A stretch of DNA of 64,000 nucleotides from Comamonas testosteroni ATCC 11996 (GTDB lineage Bacteria; Pseudomonadota; Gammaproteobacteria; Burkholderiales; Burkholderiaceae_C): assembly GCF_000241525.1 (NCBI RefSeq), contig NZ_AHIL01000026.1, positions 62,001 to 126,000 on the forward strand, written 5' to 3'. Positions 7,966-15,614 of this stretch are shown piece after piece. Each line of letters opens with the position of its first letter. Position 1 is the first letter of the stretch. Below the pieces are notes generated by a model. It searched no databases. It was given only the letters and a program-made list of their open reading frames with translations, and was not told the DNA's origin. A program made the position numbers and the translations under genes.

Positions 7966-8877
7966 TCAGTCCGTGGGGCCGCCGATGATGGCCGTGCGTT
8001 CCATCTTGCGGTGGCAGGGCTGGTAGTCCATCACTGCGTAGTGCTGGGTGGAGCGGTTGTCCCAGAAGGCTACGCTGTTCCTGCTCCATTTGAAGCGCAC
8101 CTGGTACTCGGGAATCATGGCCTGGCTGGTCAGGTAATTGAGCAGTTGCGAGGAGCCGGGCGATTTGTCCAGCCCGAAGCGCACATTGGCGGGGGTGTTG
8201 TAGTTGGTGAAATGGGTGGTGAAGCTGCTGTTGACGAACAGAATCTTCTCGCCGGTTTCAGGGTGGATGCGGACCACGGGGTGCTCGGCGTCGGGGTATT
8301 GGGCCTTGAGTGCCAGGCGTTTTTCGATAGGCATGACGGCACCAAAGCTGGCTTCGATGCTGTGGCGGGCGCGCAGGTGCTCGATCTTGACCTTGATGTC
8401 GGCTGGCAGGTTCTCATAGGCCATCACCATGTTCACCCACATGGTGTCGCCGCCTACGGGCGGGCACTCAACGCAGCGCAGCACGCAGCCCATGGGGGGC
8501 TGCTCGCGCCAGGTGGCGTCGGTGTGCCAGGAGTTCTCGTTGCGGTCCAGAGGGCTGTCGGGGGTCTTGTAGATCTGCACCAGGCCAGGGTGCTCGGGGT
8601 GGCTGCCCACCACCGGGTGGTCTTCCAGTTCGCCAAACTTGCGTGCAAACGCCACATGCTCGGCGCGTGTGATGTCCTGGTCGCGGAAAAAGATAACGCG
8701 GTGCCTGAGCAGCGCCTGGCGGATCTCGGCCATCAGGCCTTCGTCTTCGGCGGCCGCACCCAGATGAACGTTGGACAGCTCCGCACCGATGGAGCAGGTC
8801 AGAGGATTGACTTCCACAGAGCGGGTCAAAGAGCTGGAGCGGATAAGGGCAGGTGCTGCGCCAACCTCGTTTTTCAT
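7966..8877 (-). CDS. TauD/TfdA-family Fe(II)/2-oxoglutarate dioxygenase
   Basis: This 303-residue enzyme has the iron-binding HTD motif in NSWHTDATW (about 117-119), the distal His in RSTQHYAVMDY (about 278), and a following Arg for 2-oxoglutarate in RKMERTAIIG. These are the family's facial triad and co-substrate ligand. Members oxidise taurine, alkyl sulfates, 2,4-D and other compounds; the substrate cannot be read from the sequence. It heads a two-gene leftward unit with the RBBP9-like hydrolase and diverges from the AraC-type regulator, its probable controller. The start at 8877 has AAGGAGACTTCCC upstream. Confidence 0.9.
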   Translation of the reverse strand: MKNEVGAAPALIRSSSLTRSVEVNPLTCSIGAELSNVHLGAAAEDEGLMAEIRQALLRHRVIFFRDQDITRAEHVAFARKFGELEDHPVVGSHPEHPGLVQIYKTPDSPLDRNENSWHTDATWREQPPMGCVLRCVECPPVGGDTMWVNMVMAYENLPADIKVKIEHLRARHSIEASFGAVMPIEKRLALKAQYPDAEHPVVRIHPETGEKILFVNSSFTTHFTNYNTPANVRFGLDKSPGSSQLLNYLTSQAMIPEYQVRFKWSRNSVAFWDNRSTQHYAVMDYQPCHRKMERTAIIGGPTD

Positions 8878-8937
8878 TGGGAAGTCTCCTTATAGAATCA
8901 ATGTCGCCAGTGTGAAAACTCCCCCCGATCGGCGCTT

Positions 8938-8950
8938 GTCATTACATGAC
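8938..8950. promoter_or_regulatory. Short dyad GTCAT-TAC-ATGAC in the dioxygenase/AraC divergent promoter
   Basis: A 13-bp inverted repeat with 5-bp arms lies in the 110-bp region between the two divergent genes. Its position suits a shared operator. The match is short and AraC proteins more often use direct repeats, so the call is tentative. Confidence 0.35.
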
Positions 8951-8987
8951 TGGTGCTTTGCAATTAGTGCCAAGTTAGTGAAACCCC

Positions 8988-10010
8988 ATGGCCTCTCTCG
9001 TTCGCGCAGCCTGCTTGACCAATTACGCCGAAGTCGCACAGGCTTCGGGGCTGAATGGCACGCGCATGCTGCTCGATGCTGGTCTCAGCCCTGCGGTGCT
9101 CGACGAGCCGGATCTGATGATCCCGGTGGACAAGGTGGGGCGTTTGCTGCAGGCCTCGGCCACGCAGTCGGGCAATGAAAGCTTTGGTCTGTGCATGGCG
9201 CGCTCGCGCCTGCTGTCCAATATGGGACCGGTGGGTCTGCTGATTCGCGATCAGGCAACGCTGCGCGATTCGCTGAACCTGCTGGTGCGTCATCTGGCCC
9301 TGCTCAACGGCGCCATGACGCTTGAGCTCGATGAGCAGGCCGACACGGTGCTGATCCGTGAGCTGTTGCTGGCCGGCCGTGCCCATGAGCCTACGCGCCA
9401 GCGCGTGGAGCTGGCGCTGGGCGTGATGGTGCGCGCCATCCGGCAGCTCATCGGGCGTGACTGGCAGCCTCGCATGGTGTGTTTCGAGCACGCTGCGCCC
9501 AAGGACCTGAGCATGCATCACCTGATGTTCGGCCCGCGCGTGGAGTTCAATCAGGAGTTCAACTGCATTGTCTGCGCCAAGGCCGATCTCGATACGCGCA
9601 ACGAGTTTGCCGACCCTGCCATGGTGCGCTATGCCCAGAAGCTGCTGGAGTCCGTGGCGCCCATGAGCGAGGAAGCGGTGCTGGACGATATGCGTCGCAC
9701 CATCTTGCTGCTGTTGCCCAGCGGGCGCTGCAGCATTGAGAAGGTCAGCGAGCACCTGGGTGTGGTGCCACGCACCATTCAGCGCCGGCTGACGGAAAAG
9801 GGGCAGAGCTTTTCCTCACTGATGAACGATATCCGCAAGGAGCTGGCCGTGCGCTATGTGTTCGAGAGCAACCGCTCTCTGACCGAGGTGGCCGAGCTGC
9901 TGGGCTTTACGGCCCCCAGCAGTTTTTCGCGCTGGTATCAGAGCCAGTTTGGCTGCAGCGCCAAGGACAGCCGTGCCAAGGCGCAGACCGAAGGCACAGG
10001 CGGCGCATAA
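8988..10010 (+). CDS. AraC-family transcriptional regulator (OruR/ToxR-like)
   Basis: This 340-residue protein has an N-terminal ligand-sensing domain of the Arabinose_bd type (about residues 1-200; segment FGLCMARSRLLSNMGPVGLL) and a C-terminal double helix-turn-helix (about 240-335; CSIEKVSEHLGVVPRTIQRRL and LTEVAELLGFTAPSSFSRWYQSQFG). Such regulators usually activate a neighbouring catabolic operon when bound to its substrate. Divergence from the dioxygenase-hydrolase unit makes that its likely target. The ATG at 8988 has no strong ribosome site. Confidence 0.9.
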   Translation: MASLVRAACLTNYAEVAQASGLNGTRMLLDAGLSPAVLDEPDLMIPVDKVGRLLQASATQSGNESFGLCMARSRLLSNMGPVGLLIRDQATLRDSLNLLVRHLALLNGAMTLELDEQADTVLIRELLLAGRAHEPTRQRVELALGVMVRAIRQLIGRDWQPRMVCFEHAAPKDLSMHHLMFGPRVEFNQEFNCIVCAKADLDTRNEFADPAMVRYAQKLLESVAPMSEEAVLDDMRRTILLLLPSGRCSIEKVSEHLGVVPRTIQRRLTEKGQSFSSLMNDIRKELAVRYVFESNRSLTEVAELLGFTAPSSFSRWYQSQFGCSAKDSRAKAQTEGTGGA

Positions 10011-10014
10011 AAAA

Positions 10015-10033
10015 GCGGGCCGCAGGGGCCCGC
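10015..10033 (-). terminator. Terminator for the second Bug receptor gene
   Basis: GCGGGC and GCCCGC pair around CGCAGGG. On the minus strand the stem is followed by TTTTTTATG, so it terminates the leftward Bug gene; the T-run overlaps the stop codon of the rightward araC-type gene. A second stem, GCCGCCCTC/GAGGGCGGC at 10052-10074, lies just before it. Confidence 0.75.
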
Positions 10034-10088
10034 CAAACACACTACCAAATTGCCGCCCTCGGGGTGAGGGCGGCTACGCCAGCGTCCT

Positions 10089-11141
10089 TCAGTTGCTGGC
10101 GATTCTGAGCTTGCTCAGAATTTTGCGGTTCTGCTCCACCGTGTTCAGCATCTTTTGTTGCAGCTCCGTCATCGTGCCGGGCTGGGGAGCGTCAAAGCCC
10201 TGGGTTTTGAGCTGTGCCTGGAACTTGGCCGATTGAGTCACCTTGTCCATTTCCTGGCGCACCTTCTGGATCAGGGCCGGGGGCGTGCTGCTGAGCACGA
10301 ACAGTCCCACACTGGCATCGGGCAGTACAAAGTCGGGCATGTTCTGCTCGGCAAAGCTGGGCACGTCGGGCAAAAGGCGCGAGCGGTTGGGCGAGACCAC
10401 GCCCAGGGCCTTGACCTTGCCGGCCTTGACCAGCGGGGCTGCATTGGTCACCACTTCAAAGGTCAGCTGCACCTGATTGCCGATCAGATCGACGATGGCA
10501 GGGGCCGAGCCTTTGTAGGGCACGGCAGTGATCTTGCCGCCGCTTTTCTTGCTCAGCAACGCGCCGAGCATGTCGGAGCGGGTGCCGGGGCTCAGGTTGG
10601 CGATATTGATCGGGCTGCTGCTCTTTTGCGCATAGTCCAGCACCTCCTGAATCCTGTTGGGCGGGAAGCTGTTGTTGGCCACCAGCATATGCACCATGGA
10701 CGCCACATCCGAGACATAGGTGAAGGTCTTGTGCACATCGAAGGGCGTCTTGACGGTGAGCGGAAAGTCGGTCCAGATGCTGGAGGGCGCAATCATCAGC
10801 GTGTGCCAGTCGGCAGGTGCATTCATCACGGCGCGCTCGGCTATCACGGCCGATCCGCCGGGTTTGTTGTCGACGACCACGGGCTGGCCCAGATTGGTCT
10901 GCAGATGATCGGCCACCAGGCGCGCCACACCATCGGTGATGCCGCCTGGAGGCGCAGGAACGACGATGCGGATGGGTTTGACGGGCCAGGTGGGAGCCGG
11001 GGTCTGGGCCTGCGCAGCCGTGGCGGCCAGCAGGCCGATGCAAAGCACGGCGGCGCAGCAGCGCAGGTTTTGAGCCATGCTGCGCCTATGTTGCTTGCGT
11101 GATGGCGTGGCGGGTTCTGCGAAATTCACGGCGCTTGTCAT
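10089..11141 (-). CDS. Bug-family (TctC) periplasmic solute receptor, second copy
   Basis: This protein of about 350 residues has a signal peptide ending near ...LAATAAQAQT and the family core WPVKPIRIVVPAPPGGITDGVARLV and VVDNKPGGSAVIAERAV. It has the same fold and role as the receptor at 6.2-7.2 kb but is clearly divergent in sequence, so it should bind a different small carboxylate. I chose the ATG at 11141 because CAGGAGACC precedes it; a start 12 codons earlier has no ribosome site. It faces a BKACE gene across a 450-bp divergent region, which could supply the link between uptake and breakdown. Confidence 0.9.
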   Translation of the reverse strand: MTSAVNFAEPATPSRKQHRRSMAQNLRCCAAVLCIGLLAATAAQAQTPAPTWPVKPIRIVVPAPPGGITDGVARLVADHLQTNLGQPVVVDNKPGGSAVIAERAVMNAPADWHTLMIAPSSIWTDFPLTVKTPFDVHKTFTYVSDVASMVHMLVANNSFPPNRIQEVLDYAQKSSSPINIANLSPGTRSDMLGALLSKKSGGKITAVPYKGSAPAIVDLIGNQVQLTFEVVTNAAPLVKAGKVKALGVVSPNRSRLLPDVPSFAEQNMPDFVLPDASVGLFVLSSTPPALIQKVRQEMDKVTQSAKFQAQLKTQGFDAPQPGTMTELQQKMLNTVEQNRKILSKLRIASN

Positions 11142-11592
11142 GGAGGTCTCCTGTCGTTTTGTCATGGGGTCTGGCATTCGTCAAGCTGCCGATCTCGCCC
11201 TTGGCAGAGTGCAGATACGGCGCCGAATCGGCTGGCATGTCCTTGCGTTGAATGCAGCAATTCATGATGGAGGCCCGCAAGTTCGGTGACTTGGCGTTTC
11301 ATGCCTGCGACTTCGCATTTGATGACTGCGGTACCCCGCACTTACCCGATGCGGGCGATGCCGTTCTCAGGCTGCGGCAGCTTGAGCCTGTGGCCCGCAA
11401 AGCTCTTGCCTGTCTCGCTTTCAGGCGTGGCTTGCCGGCCTTGTCGCGTTTGAGAAAGCGCGTGTCTTGAAATGCAAAGTGGCATCTCACATGGCATTTG
11501 ATACTGGCCTCACGCATCGGCAATGGCCTGAAATCGGCTGATGCAGTTTGTCCAGACACTGATTTCTCGCACTCAAACCGGAGACAACAACC
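11142..11592. other. 450-bp divergent intergenic region
   Basis: The region lies between the Bug receptor and the BKACE gene. Short frames exist but have no ribosome site or coherent composition. It should carry two outward promoters; I see no convincing operator. Confidence 0.4.
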
Positions 11593-12663
11593 ATGAACTT
11601 TCTCGACGGTCACCTGTATCCCGAAAACCAGCAGCCGCTGATCATCACTGCGGCTCCCTACGCTCCGGGCTGGATTCCCTCGGACTTCCCCGAGGACATC
11701 CCCATCACCATGGAAGAGCAGATCCAGAAGGCCGTGGACTGCTATGAGGCCGGTGCCACCGTGCTGCACCTGCATGTGCGTGAAGACGATGGCAAGGGCA
11801 GCAAGCGCCTGTCCAAGTTCAACGAGCTGATCGCCGGCGTGCGTGAGCGTGTGCCCGAGATGATCATCCAGGTCGGCGGCTCCATCAGCTTTGCGCCCGA
11901 AGGCCCGGATGGCCAGGCCAAGTGGCTCTCCGACGACACCCGCCACATGCTGGCCGAGCTGACTCCCGTGCCCGACCAGGTGACAGTGACCGTCAACACC
12001 ACGCAGATGAACGTGACCGAGCATGCCGGCGAAGACGACTTCCGCGGTGTCTCGCGCGGCTTCCCGCATCTGCACAAGACCTACAAGGACATGATTGTTC
12101 CTTCGAACCCCAGCTTCGTCGAAGAACATATCCGCCGCCTGTCCGAAAAGGGCATCCAGAGCGCCTTCCAGGTCTACAACATCAACAGTTTCGAGACCAT
12201 CGAGCGCATGATCCGCCGCGGCGTCTACAAGGGCCCGCTGGTCATGAACTGGGTCGCCATCAGCGGCGGCATGGACCAGGCCAATATCTACAACCTGGCC
12301 AATATGCTGCGCGCCGTGCCCGACAACGCCATCGTGACGGTGGAAAGCTCGGTGCTGAACGTGCTGCCCATCAACATGATCGGCATGGCCCTGGGGCTGC
12401 ATGTGCGCTGCGGTATCGAAGACGTGCTGTGGAACCAGACCCGCACGGGCAAGATGAGCACCGTGGAGCAGATCAGGCAGCTGGTGCGCATTGCGGGCGA
12501 GTTCGGTCGCCCGATTGCCACGGCCCAGCAGGCCCGCGAGATCAAGCAGATTGGCGTGTTCTACGAAACCGCCGACGAAACCCTGGCCAGGAACGGCTTC
12601 GCGCCCAACCGCAGGGGCGCCAACCAGGGCTTTCTGCGAAAGCCCATGGACGCTGTGGCCTGA
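11593..12663 (+). CDS. BKACE (DUF849) beta-keto acid cleavage-family enzyme
   Basis: This 356-residue TIM-barrel protein belongs to the beta-keto acid cleavage enzyme family (3-keto-5-aminohexanoate cleavage, Kce). The N-terminal LIITAAPYAPG segment and the metal-binding HLHVR motif (about residues 57-61) are visible, as is the family-typical HVRCGIEDVLW near 275-285. Members use Zn and acetyl-CoA to split beta-keto acids into acetoacetate and a CoA thioester. The specificity is unknown; side-chain residues in the pocket vary widely. A GGAGACAACAACC sequence precedes the ATG at 11593. The nearby Bug receptor may supply the substrate. Confidence 0.88.
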   Translation: MNFLDGHLYPENQQPLIITAAPYAPGWIPSDFPEDIPITMEEQIQKAVDCYEAGATVLHLHVREDDGKGSKRLSKFNELIAGVRERVPEMIIQVGGSISFAPEGPDGQAKWLSDDTRHMLAELTPVPDQVTVTVNTTQMNVTEHAGEDDFRGVSRGFPHLHKTYKDMIVPSNPSFVEEHIRRLSEKGIQSAFQVYNINSFETIERMIRRGVYKGPLVMNWVAISGGMDQANIYNLANMLRAVPDNAIVTVESSVLNVLPINMIGMALGLHVRCGIEDVLWNQTRTGKMSTVEQIRQLVRIAGEFGRPIATAQQAREIKQIGVFYETADETLARNGFAPNRRGANQGFLRKPMDAVA

Positions 12664-12766
12664 GTCTCAAAGCCCAGGTGGCTGGGATCGGCTCATCAGC
12701 CAAGGGCTAGCCGCTGTGCGTTTGTCACGCTTGCCTGGTGGATGCGTGGCCAGGCGCCTGGCCCCG

Positions 12767-12795
12767 CCGACTTCCCTGAGAAGTCGGCTTTTTTT
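12767..12795 (+). terminator. Intrinsic terminator after the BKACE gene
   Basis: GCCGACTTC and GAAGTCGGC-type arms around a short CCTGA loop are followed by a long T-run (TTTTTTTATTTT). Confidence 0.85.
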
Positions 12796-12807
12796 ATTTT
12801 TCTGGAT

Positions 12808-13746
12808 TCAAGCCCGCAGATAAAGGTCTTCGCCGCGCACATTGCGCTCCTGCAGGATTTCTCCGGCCGCCAGCAGCTCGTCCAGATGCTGGGAGATGCT
12901 GCGCTTTTCGGCCCCCAGCACCCAGGGCGCATCAAAGCCTTGCGGGTAGAGCAGGCGCTGCTCCACCATCTGCGAGAGCGTCAGGGGCCGCTGCGCCAGC
13001 CATTCGAGAATGCGTGCACCGCGCTCGTCAATGACAGCAGCAAAGCGCCTGAGGTCTCGCAGAAACGTCTCGCGCTCGGTGTAGATGCCTTTGTGGTGAG
13101 AGGTCACCCAGATCCTGGCATCGATCTCGGGCAGCCGTTCCAGGCTGCGGCGAAAGTCCGCCAGACAGGAGCAGGCGTCGCCGTAATAGGGCCCGAAGCC
13201 CGTCAGGTCGATATCGCCGATAAAGGCAACACCCTCGGGCTCGATCAGCAGCACGCTGTGGCCCGTCGTATGGCCCGGCATATGAATGGCGCGAATCTGC
13301 GACTGGCCCAGCTTCCAGACGGCTCCATCTTCGTAGCCCCTGGCTTCGGGTCTGGGGGCGTAGAAGAATTCGCTCTCCAGCTTGCTGCGCATGATGTCGG
13401 CCTGCGCCGAATCGGCCCAGCCAAAGGTGGCAACCAGGCCCTCCCAGCTTTGCAAGGCCACCAGATCGCCCGCGTGAGCAAAGACCTGTGCATCTGGTAG
13501 GCGGTGCAGGCCGGCCATATGGTCCTCATGCACATGGCCCATCACCACCAGCTCGGCGGCATCGAACTCGGCCCCGATATGGTTGGCAACGATAGGCGTA
13601 TCCAGCGCAGCCAGCGTATCACTGCCGCGAATCATGATCTGGTTGCCGTCCGGATACTTGCCACCCTTGGCGCCGCGAAACACCGTCACGCGGCCGAACT
13701 GGTGGCGCTGTATGTCTGTCTGGGCTGTGTCGATGAGATGCGTCAT
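12808..13746 (-). CDS. MBL-fold metallo-hydrolase
   Basis: This 312-residue metallo-beta-lactamase fold enzyme has the metal motif HVHEDH (about 71-76), a second His in HMPGHTTGHS (about 159) and Asp in FIGDIDLTG (about 177), and a late His in TSHHKGIY (about 215-216). The C-terminal part looks like a winged-helix segment (LSQMVEQRLLYP...SISQHLDELLAAGEI) of the type seen in LACTB2-like hydrolases. It probably hydrolyses a thioester or ester in the cytosol; the substrate is unknown. It is convergent with the BKACE gene and divergent from the Nudix gene. Confidence 0.87.
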   Translation of the reverse strand: MTHLIDTAQTDIQRHQFGRVTVFRGAKGGKYPDGNQIMIRGSDTLAALDTPIVANHIGAEFDAAELVVMGHVHEDHMAGLHRLPDAQVFAHAGDLVALQSWEGLVATFGWADSAQADIMRSKLESEFFYAPRPEARGYEDGAVWKLGQSQIRAIHMPGHTTGHSVLLIEPEGVAFIGDIDLTGFGPYYGDACSCLADFRRSLERLPEIDARIWVTSHHKGIYTERETFLRDLRRFAAVIDERGARILEWLAQRPLTLSQMVEQRLLYPQGFDAPWVLGAEKRSISQHLDELLAAGEILQERNVRGEDLYLRA

Positions 13747-13842
13747 GGTCTGAGTGGAGGAAAGTGAAGCCGGCTTCTGCGAAGATTAAGACCTTGGATG
13801 TATTTGCGCTGTCACCACAGCGCTTTGAAAGACGAGTCGGAG

Positions 13843-14436
13843 ATGACCCAACAAGACAAGCAGGCTCAGGAAAGCCATCTGATCGAGCACTCCATCAAAA
13901 GCGAGCTGGTGCACCAGGGCAGTTTTCTGCAGGTCAGGCTCGATACCGTGCGCCTGCCCCATGGTGGTCAGGCCACGCGCGAGTATGTGGTGCACCCCGG
14001 CGCCGTGGTGGTGATAGGCCTGCTCGACGATGGCCGCGTGCTGCTGGAGCGGCAGTTTCGCTACCCCGTGGGCCAGGTCATGACGGAGTTTCCCGCTGGC
14101 AAGCTCGACGCGGGCGAGCTGCCGCTGATCTGCGCCCAGCGCGAGCTGCTGGAGGAGACCGGCTACAGCGCGCGCGAATGGGCTTATGCCGGCCCCATGC
14201 ATCTGGCGATCGGCTACTCCGACGAAGTCATTCACATCTTCTTTGCACGCGGCCTGACTGCGGGCGAGCGCCATCTCGATGCCGACGAGTTTCTCGATGT
14301 CTGCAGCATGACGCCTGCCGAGTTGCTGGACGGCGTGCGTAGCGGCCAGGTCACCGATGCCAAGACCTTGAGCTGTTGCCTGTGGCTGCAGAATGTGCAA
14401 AGCGGTGCCTGGTCCCTGGAGTGGAAACCGGCTTGA
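13843..14436 (+). CDS. Nudix hydrolase, ADP-ribose pyrophosphatase-like
   Basis: This protein of about 197 residues has a complete Nudix box, G-x5-E-x7-REL-x-EE-x-G, in GKLDAGELPLICAQRELLEE followed by TGY. The region before it, VLLERQFRYPVGQVMTEFPAG, is typical of the ADP-ribose pyrophosphatase (NudF/YffH) branch, which cleaves ADP-ribose or related sugar nucleotides with Mg2+. An ATG 15 codons upstream is also open; I prefer 13843 because it gives the usual N-terminus, but its ribosome site (GACGAGTCGGAG) is poorly spaced, so the start is uncertain. Confidence 0.88.
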   Translation: MTQQDKQAQESHLIEHSIKSELVHQGSFLQVRLDTVRLPHGGQATREYVVHPGAVVVIGLLDDGRVLLERQFRYPVGQVMTEFPAGKLDAGELPLICAQRELLEETGYSAREWAYAGPMHLAIGYSDEVIHIFFARGLTAGERHLDADEFLDVCSMTPAELLDGVRSGQVTDAKTLSCCLWLQNVQSGAWSLEWKPA

Positions 14437-14438
14437 TT

Positions 14439-14485
14439 TTTTGATAGCTGCTTGCGCACGTTCAATAAGGATTTCAGCTATAAAA
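14439..14485 (+). repeat. Dispersed intergenic repeat, copy B
   Basis: The copy begins TTTGATAGCTG and continues CTTGCGCACG..AATAAGG, closing with CAGCTATAAAA. The ends are inverted (AGCTG/CAGCT). It lies just after the Nudix stop codon. The remaining 185 bp up to the ArsR gene holds no gene. Confidence 0.6.
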
Positions 14486-14670
14486 ATGCCTGAAATTCAT
14501 GCGGGTCGGGCGCTGGTTGCTTCTTTTTCAGGATTGCCTGATGCCCATCAGTGTTTGTCGTCGGGTGGCGACAGGCGCTGCATGACCTTCCTATAAACTG
14601 CATGTCATGCACCATGGCGTACCACCTCTATTTGAAGGTTGCAGTCTGAATCGGTGTTCAGGAGTGTTTC

Positions 14671-14979
14671 ATGGAATCGTCAGAGCTTGAGGATGACAGC
14701 GTTTTCGAGAGTGCGGCCGAGCTGTTCAAAGCCATGGCTGCACCCATGCGGCTGAAGATCATCAGCGCGCTGTGCAACGGAGAGAAAAACGTCTCCGAAC
14801 TGCTGGCTTCCATAGACACGACCCAGCCCAATATGTCTCAGCACCTGAACACGCTGTATCAGTCCGGCATTCTGGGCCGCAGGCGCGAAGGGGTCAGCAT
14901 CTACTACTTCATCGCCAACGAGAAGGTCGTCCATATGTGCCGCACCATCTGCGTGCAGATTGCCATCGAACAGAACTGA
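14671..14979 (+). CDS. ArsR-family repressor, probable sulfur-responsive regulator of the sox genes
   Basis: This 102-residue winged-helix protein has AAPMRLKIISALCNGEKNVSEL at the start of the DNA-binding domain, recognition helix TTQPNMSQHLNTLY and wing RREGVSIYYFI. Cysteines lie at 35, 90 and 94. Persulfide-sensing ArsR proteins (BigR, SqrR, sox-cluster SoxR) use one Cys in an early helix and one in the last helix, and C35 with C90 or C94 fits that plan. The sox genes begin 0.4 kb away. I infer that it represses them until sulfane sulfur forms a tetrasulfide or disulfide link. A metal-sensing role is the alternative, but the usual metal motif CVC is absent. Confidence 0.85.
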   Translation: MESSELEDDSVFESAAELFKAMAAPMRLKIISALCNGEKNVSELLASIDTTQPNMSQHLNTLYQSGILGRRREGVSIYYFIANEKVVHMCRTICVQIAIEQN

Positions 14980-15000
14980 TGGCTTGAGCCCCAAAAAAAG

Positions 15001-15026
15001 AAAAGGCGCACCAGGCGCCTTTTTTC
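15001..15026 (+). terminator. Intrinsic terminator after the ArsR gene
   Basis: AAAAGGCGC and GCGCCTTTT pair around ACCAG and are followed by T residues. A-rich sequence on the other side lets it also serve the convergent DsrE gene. Confidence 0.85.
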
Positions 15027-15041
15027 ATGCCCGCTTCGGGC

Positions 15042-15455
15042 TCAGGGCTTGAGATAGACAAAGCCCTCTTTGGCCTGCAGGCGTGCCACTTCGGCCACAC
15101 CGGAGGGGACGACCGAGGCTTCCATCAGCAGGCTGGAGGCCTCGAGCTTGCGCGTTTGCAGCGTGTTGTTGCAGACCTTGAACTCCACGCCGCGCCCCAC
15201 CAGTGCGCTGACCTGGCCGCTGAACTCGCGGCCCTTGCTGTCCTTGGCATTGTTCAGCAAAAAGTCTATGCCGGGCCCATGGGTGACCACCACGATCTTG
15301 TCGGTGGGCGAGGCGTTGAGTTCGTTATTGATATTGGCGAGTATGGCGGCCGCCGTTTCCACGCCGGTGTTGACGTGATAGACCACTTTCACATCCTGAG
15401 CGGCGGCAATCGCCGTACACAGGGCAAAGCTCAGGGCAACAAGTTGGCGCTTCAT
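15042..15455 (-). CDS. Secreted DsrE-family protein
   Basis: This 137-residue protein has a signal peptide (MKRQLVALSFALCTAIAAA) and a DsrE-like domain: the strand KVVYHVNTG, the segment KIVVVTHGPGIDFLL, and the single conserved Cys in EFKVCNNTL (about 104). DsrE/TusD-type cysteines carry persulfide. Placed in the periplasm beside sox genes, the protein may shuttle or sense sulfane sulfur. The start at 15455 follows CAGGAGACC. It diverges from the soxH-like gene, so one intergenic region could control both. The molecular role is an inference from family and context. Confidence 0.87.
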   Translation of the reverse strand: MKRQLVALSFALCTAIAAAQDVKVVYHVNTGVETAAAILANINNELNASPTDKIVVVTHGPGIDFLLNNAKDSKGREFSGQVSALVGRGVEFKVCNNTLQTRKLEASSLLMEASVVPSGVAEVARLQAKEGFVYLKP

Positions 15456-15614
15456 CGAAGGTCTCCTGTGGTGTCTGTAGGCATCAGGGAAGATGCTGCT
15501 GGTTAAATATTGCCACTTGCTTATATTAACGATGACGCAAACATTCAAAAATAGGGCAAGCGCTAGTGGCGACATGCATGCATGACGCGCTGCCCATGCA
15601 AGGGAGACAAAGCC
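15456..15614. promoter_or_regulatory. Divergent promoter region of the dsrE-like and soxH-like genes
   Basis: The AT-rich centre contains GCTTATATTAA (15519-15529). GCTTATAT also forms the left arm of the palindrome in front of the cytochrome gene at 17242-17259. The shared element makes it a candidate half-site for the ArsR-type regulator. No second arm is seen here. Confidence 0.4.

Noticed and set aside
7429..8895. A 488-codon plus-strand frame opposite the hydrolase and dioxygenase genes
   Set aside because: It spans two real genes with catalytic motifs on the other strand and looks like mirror coding.
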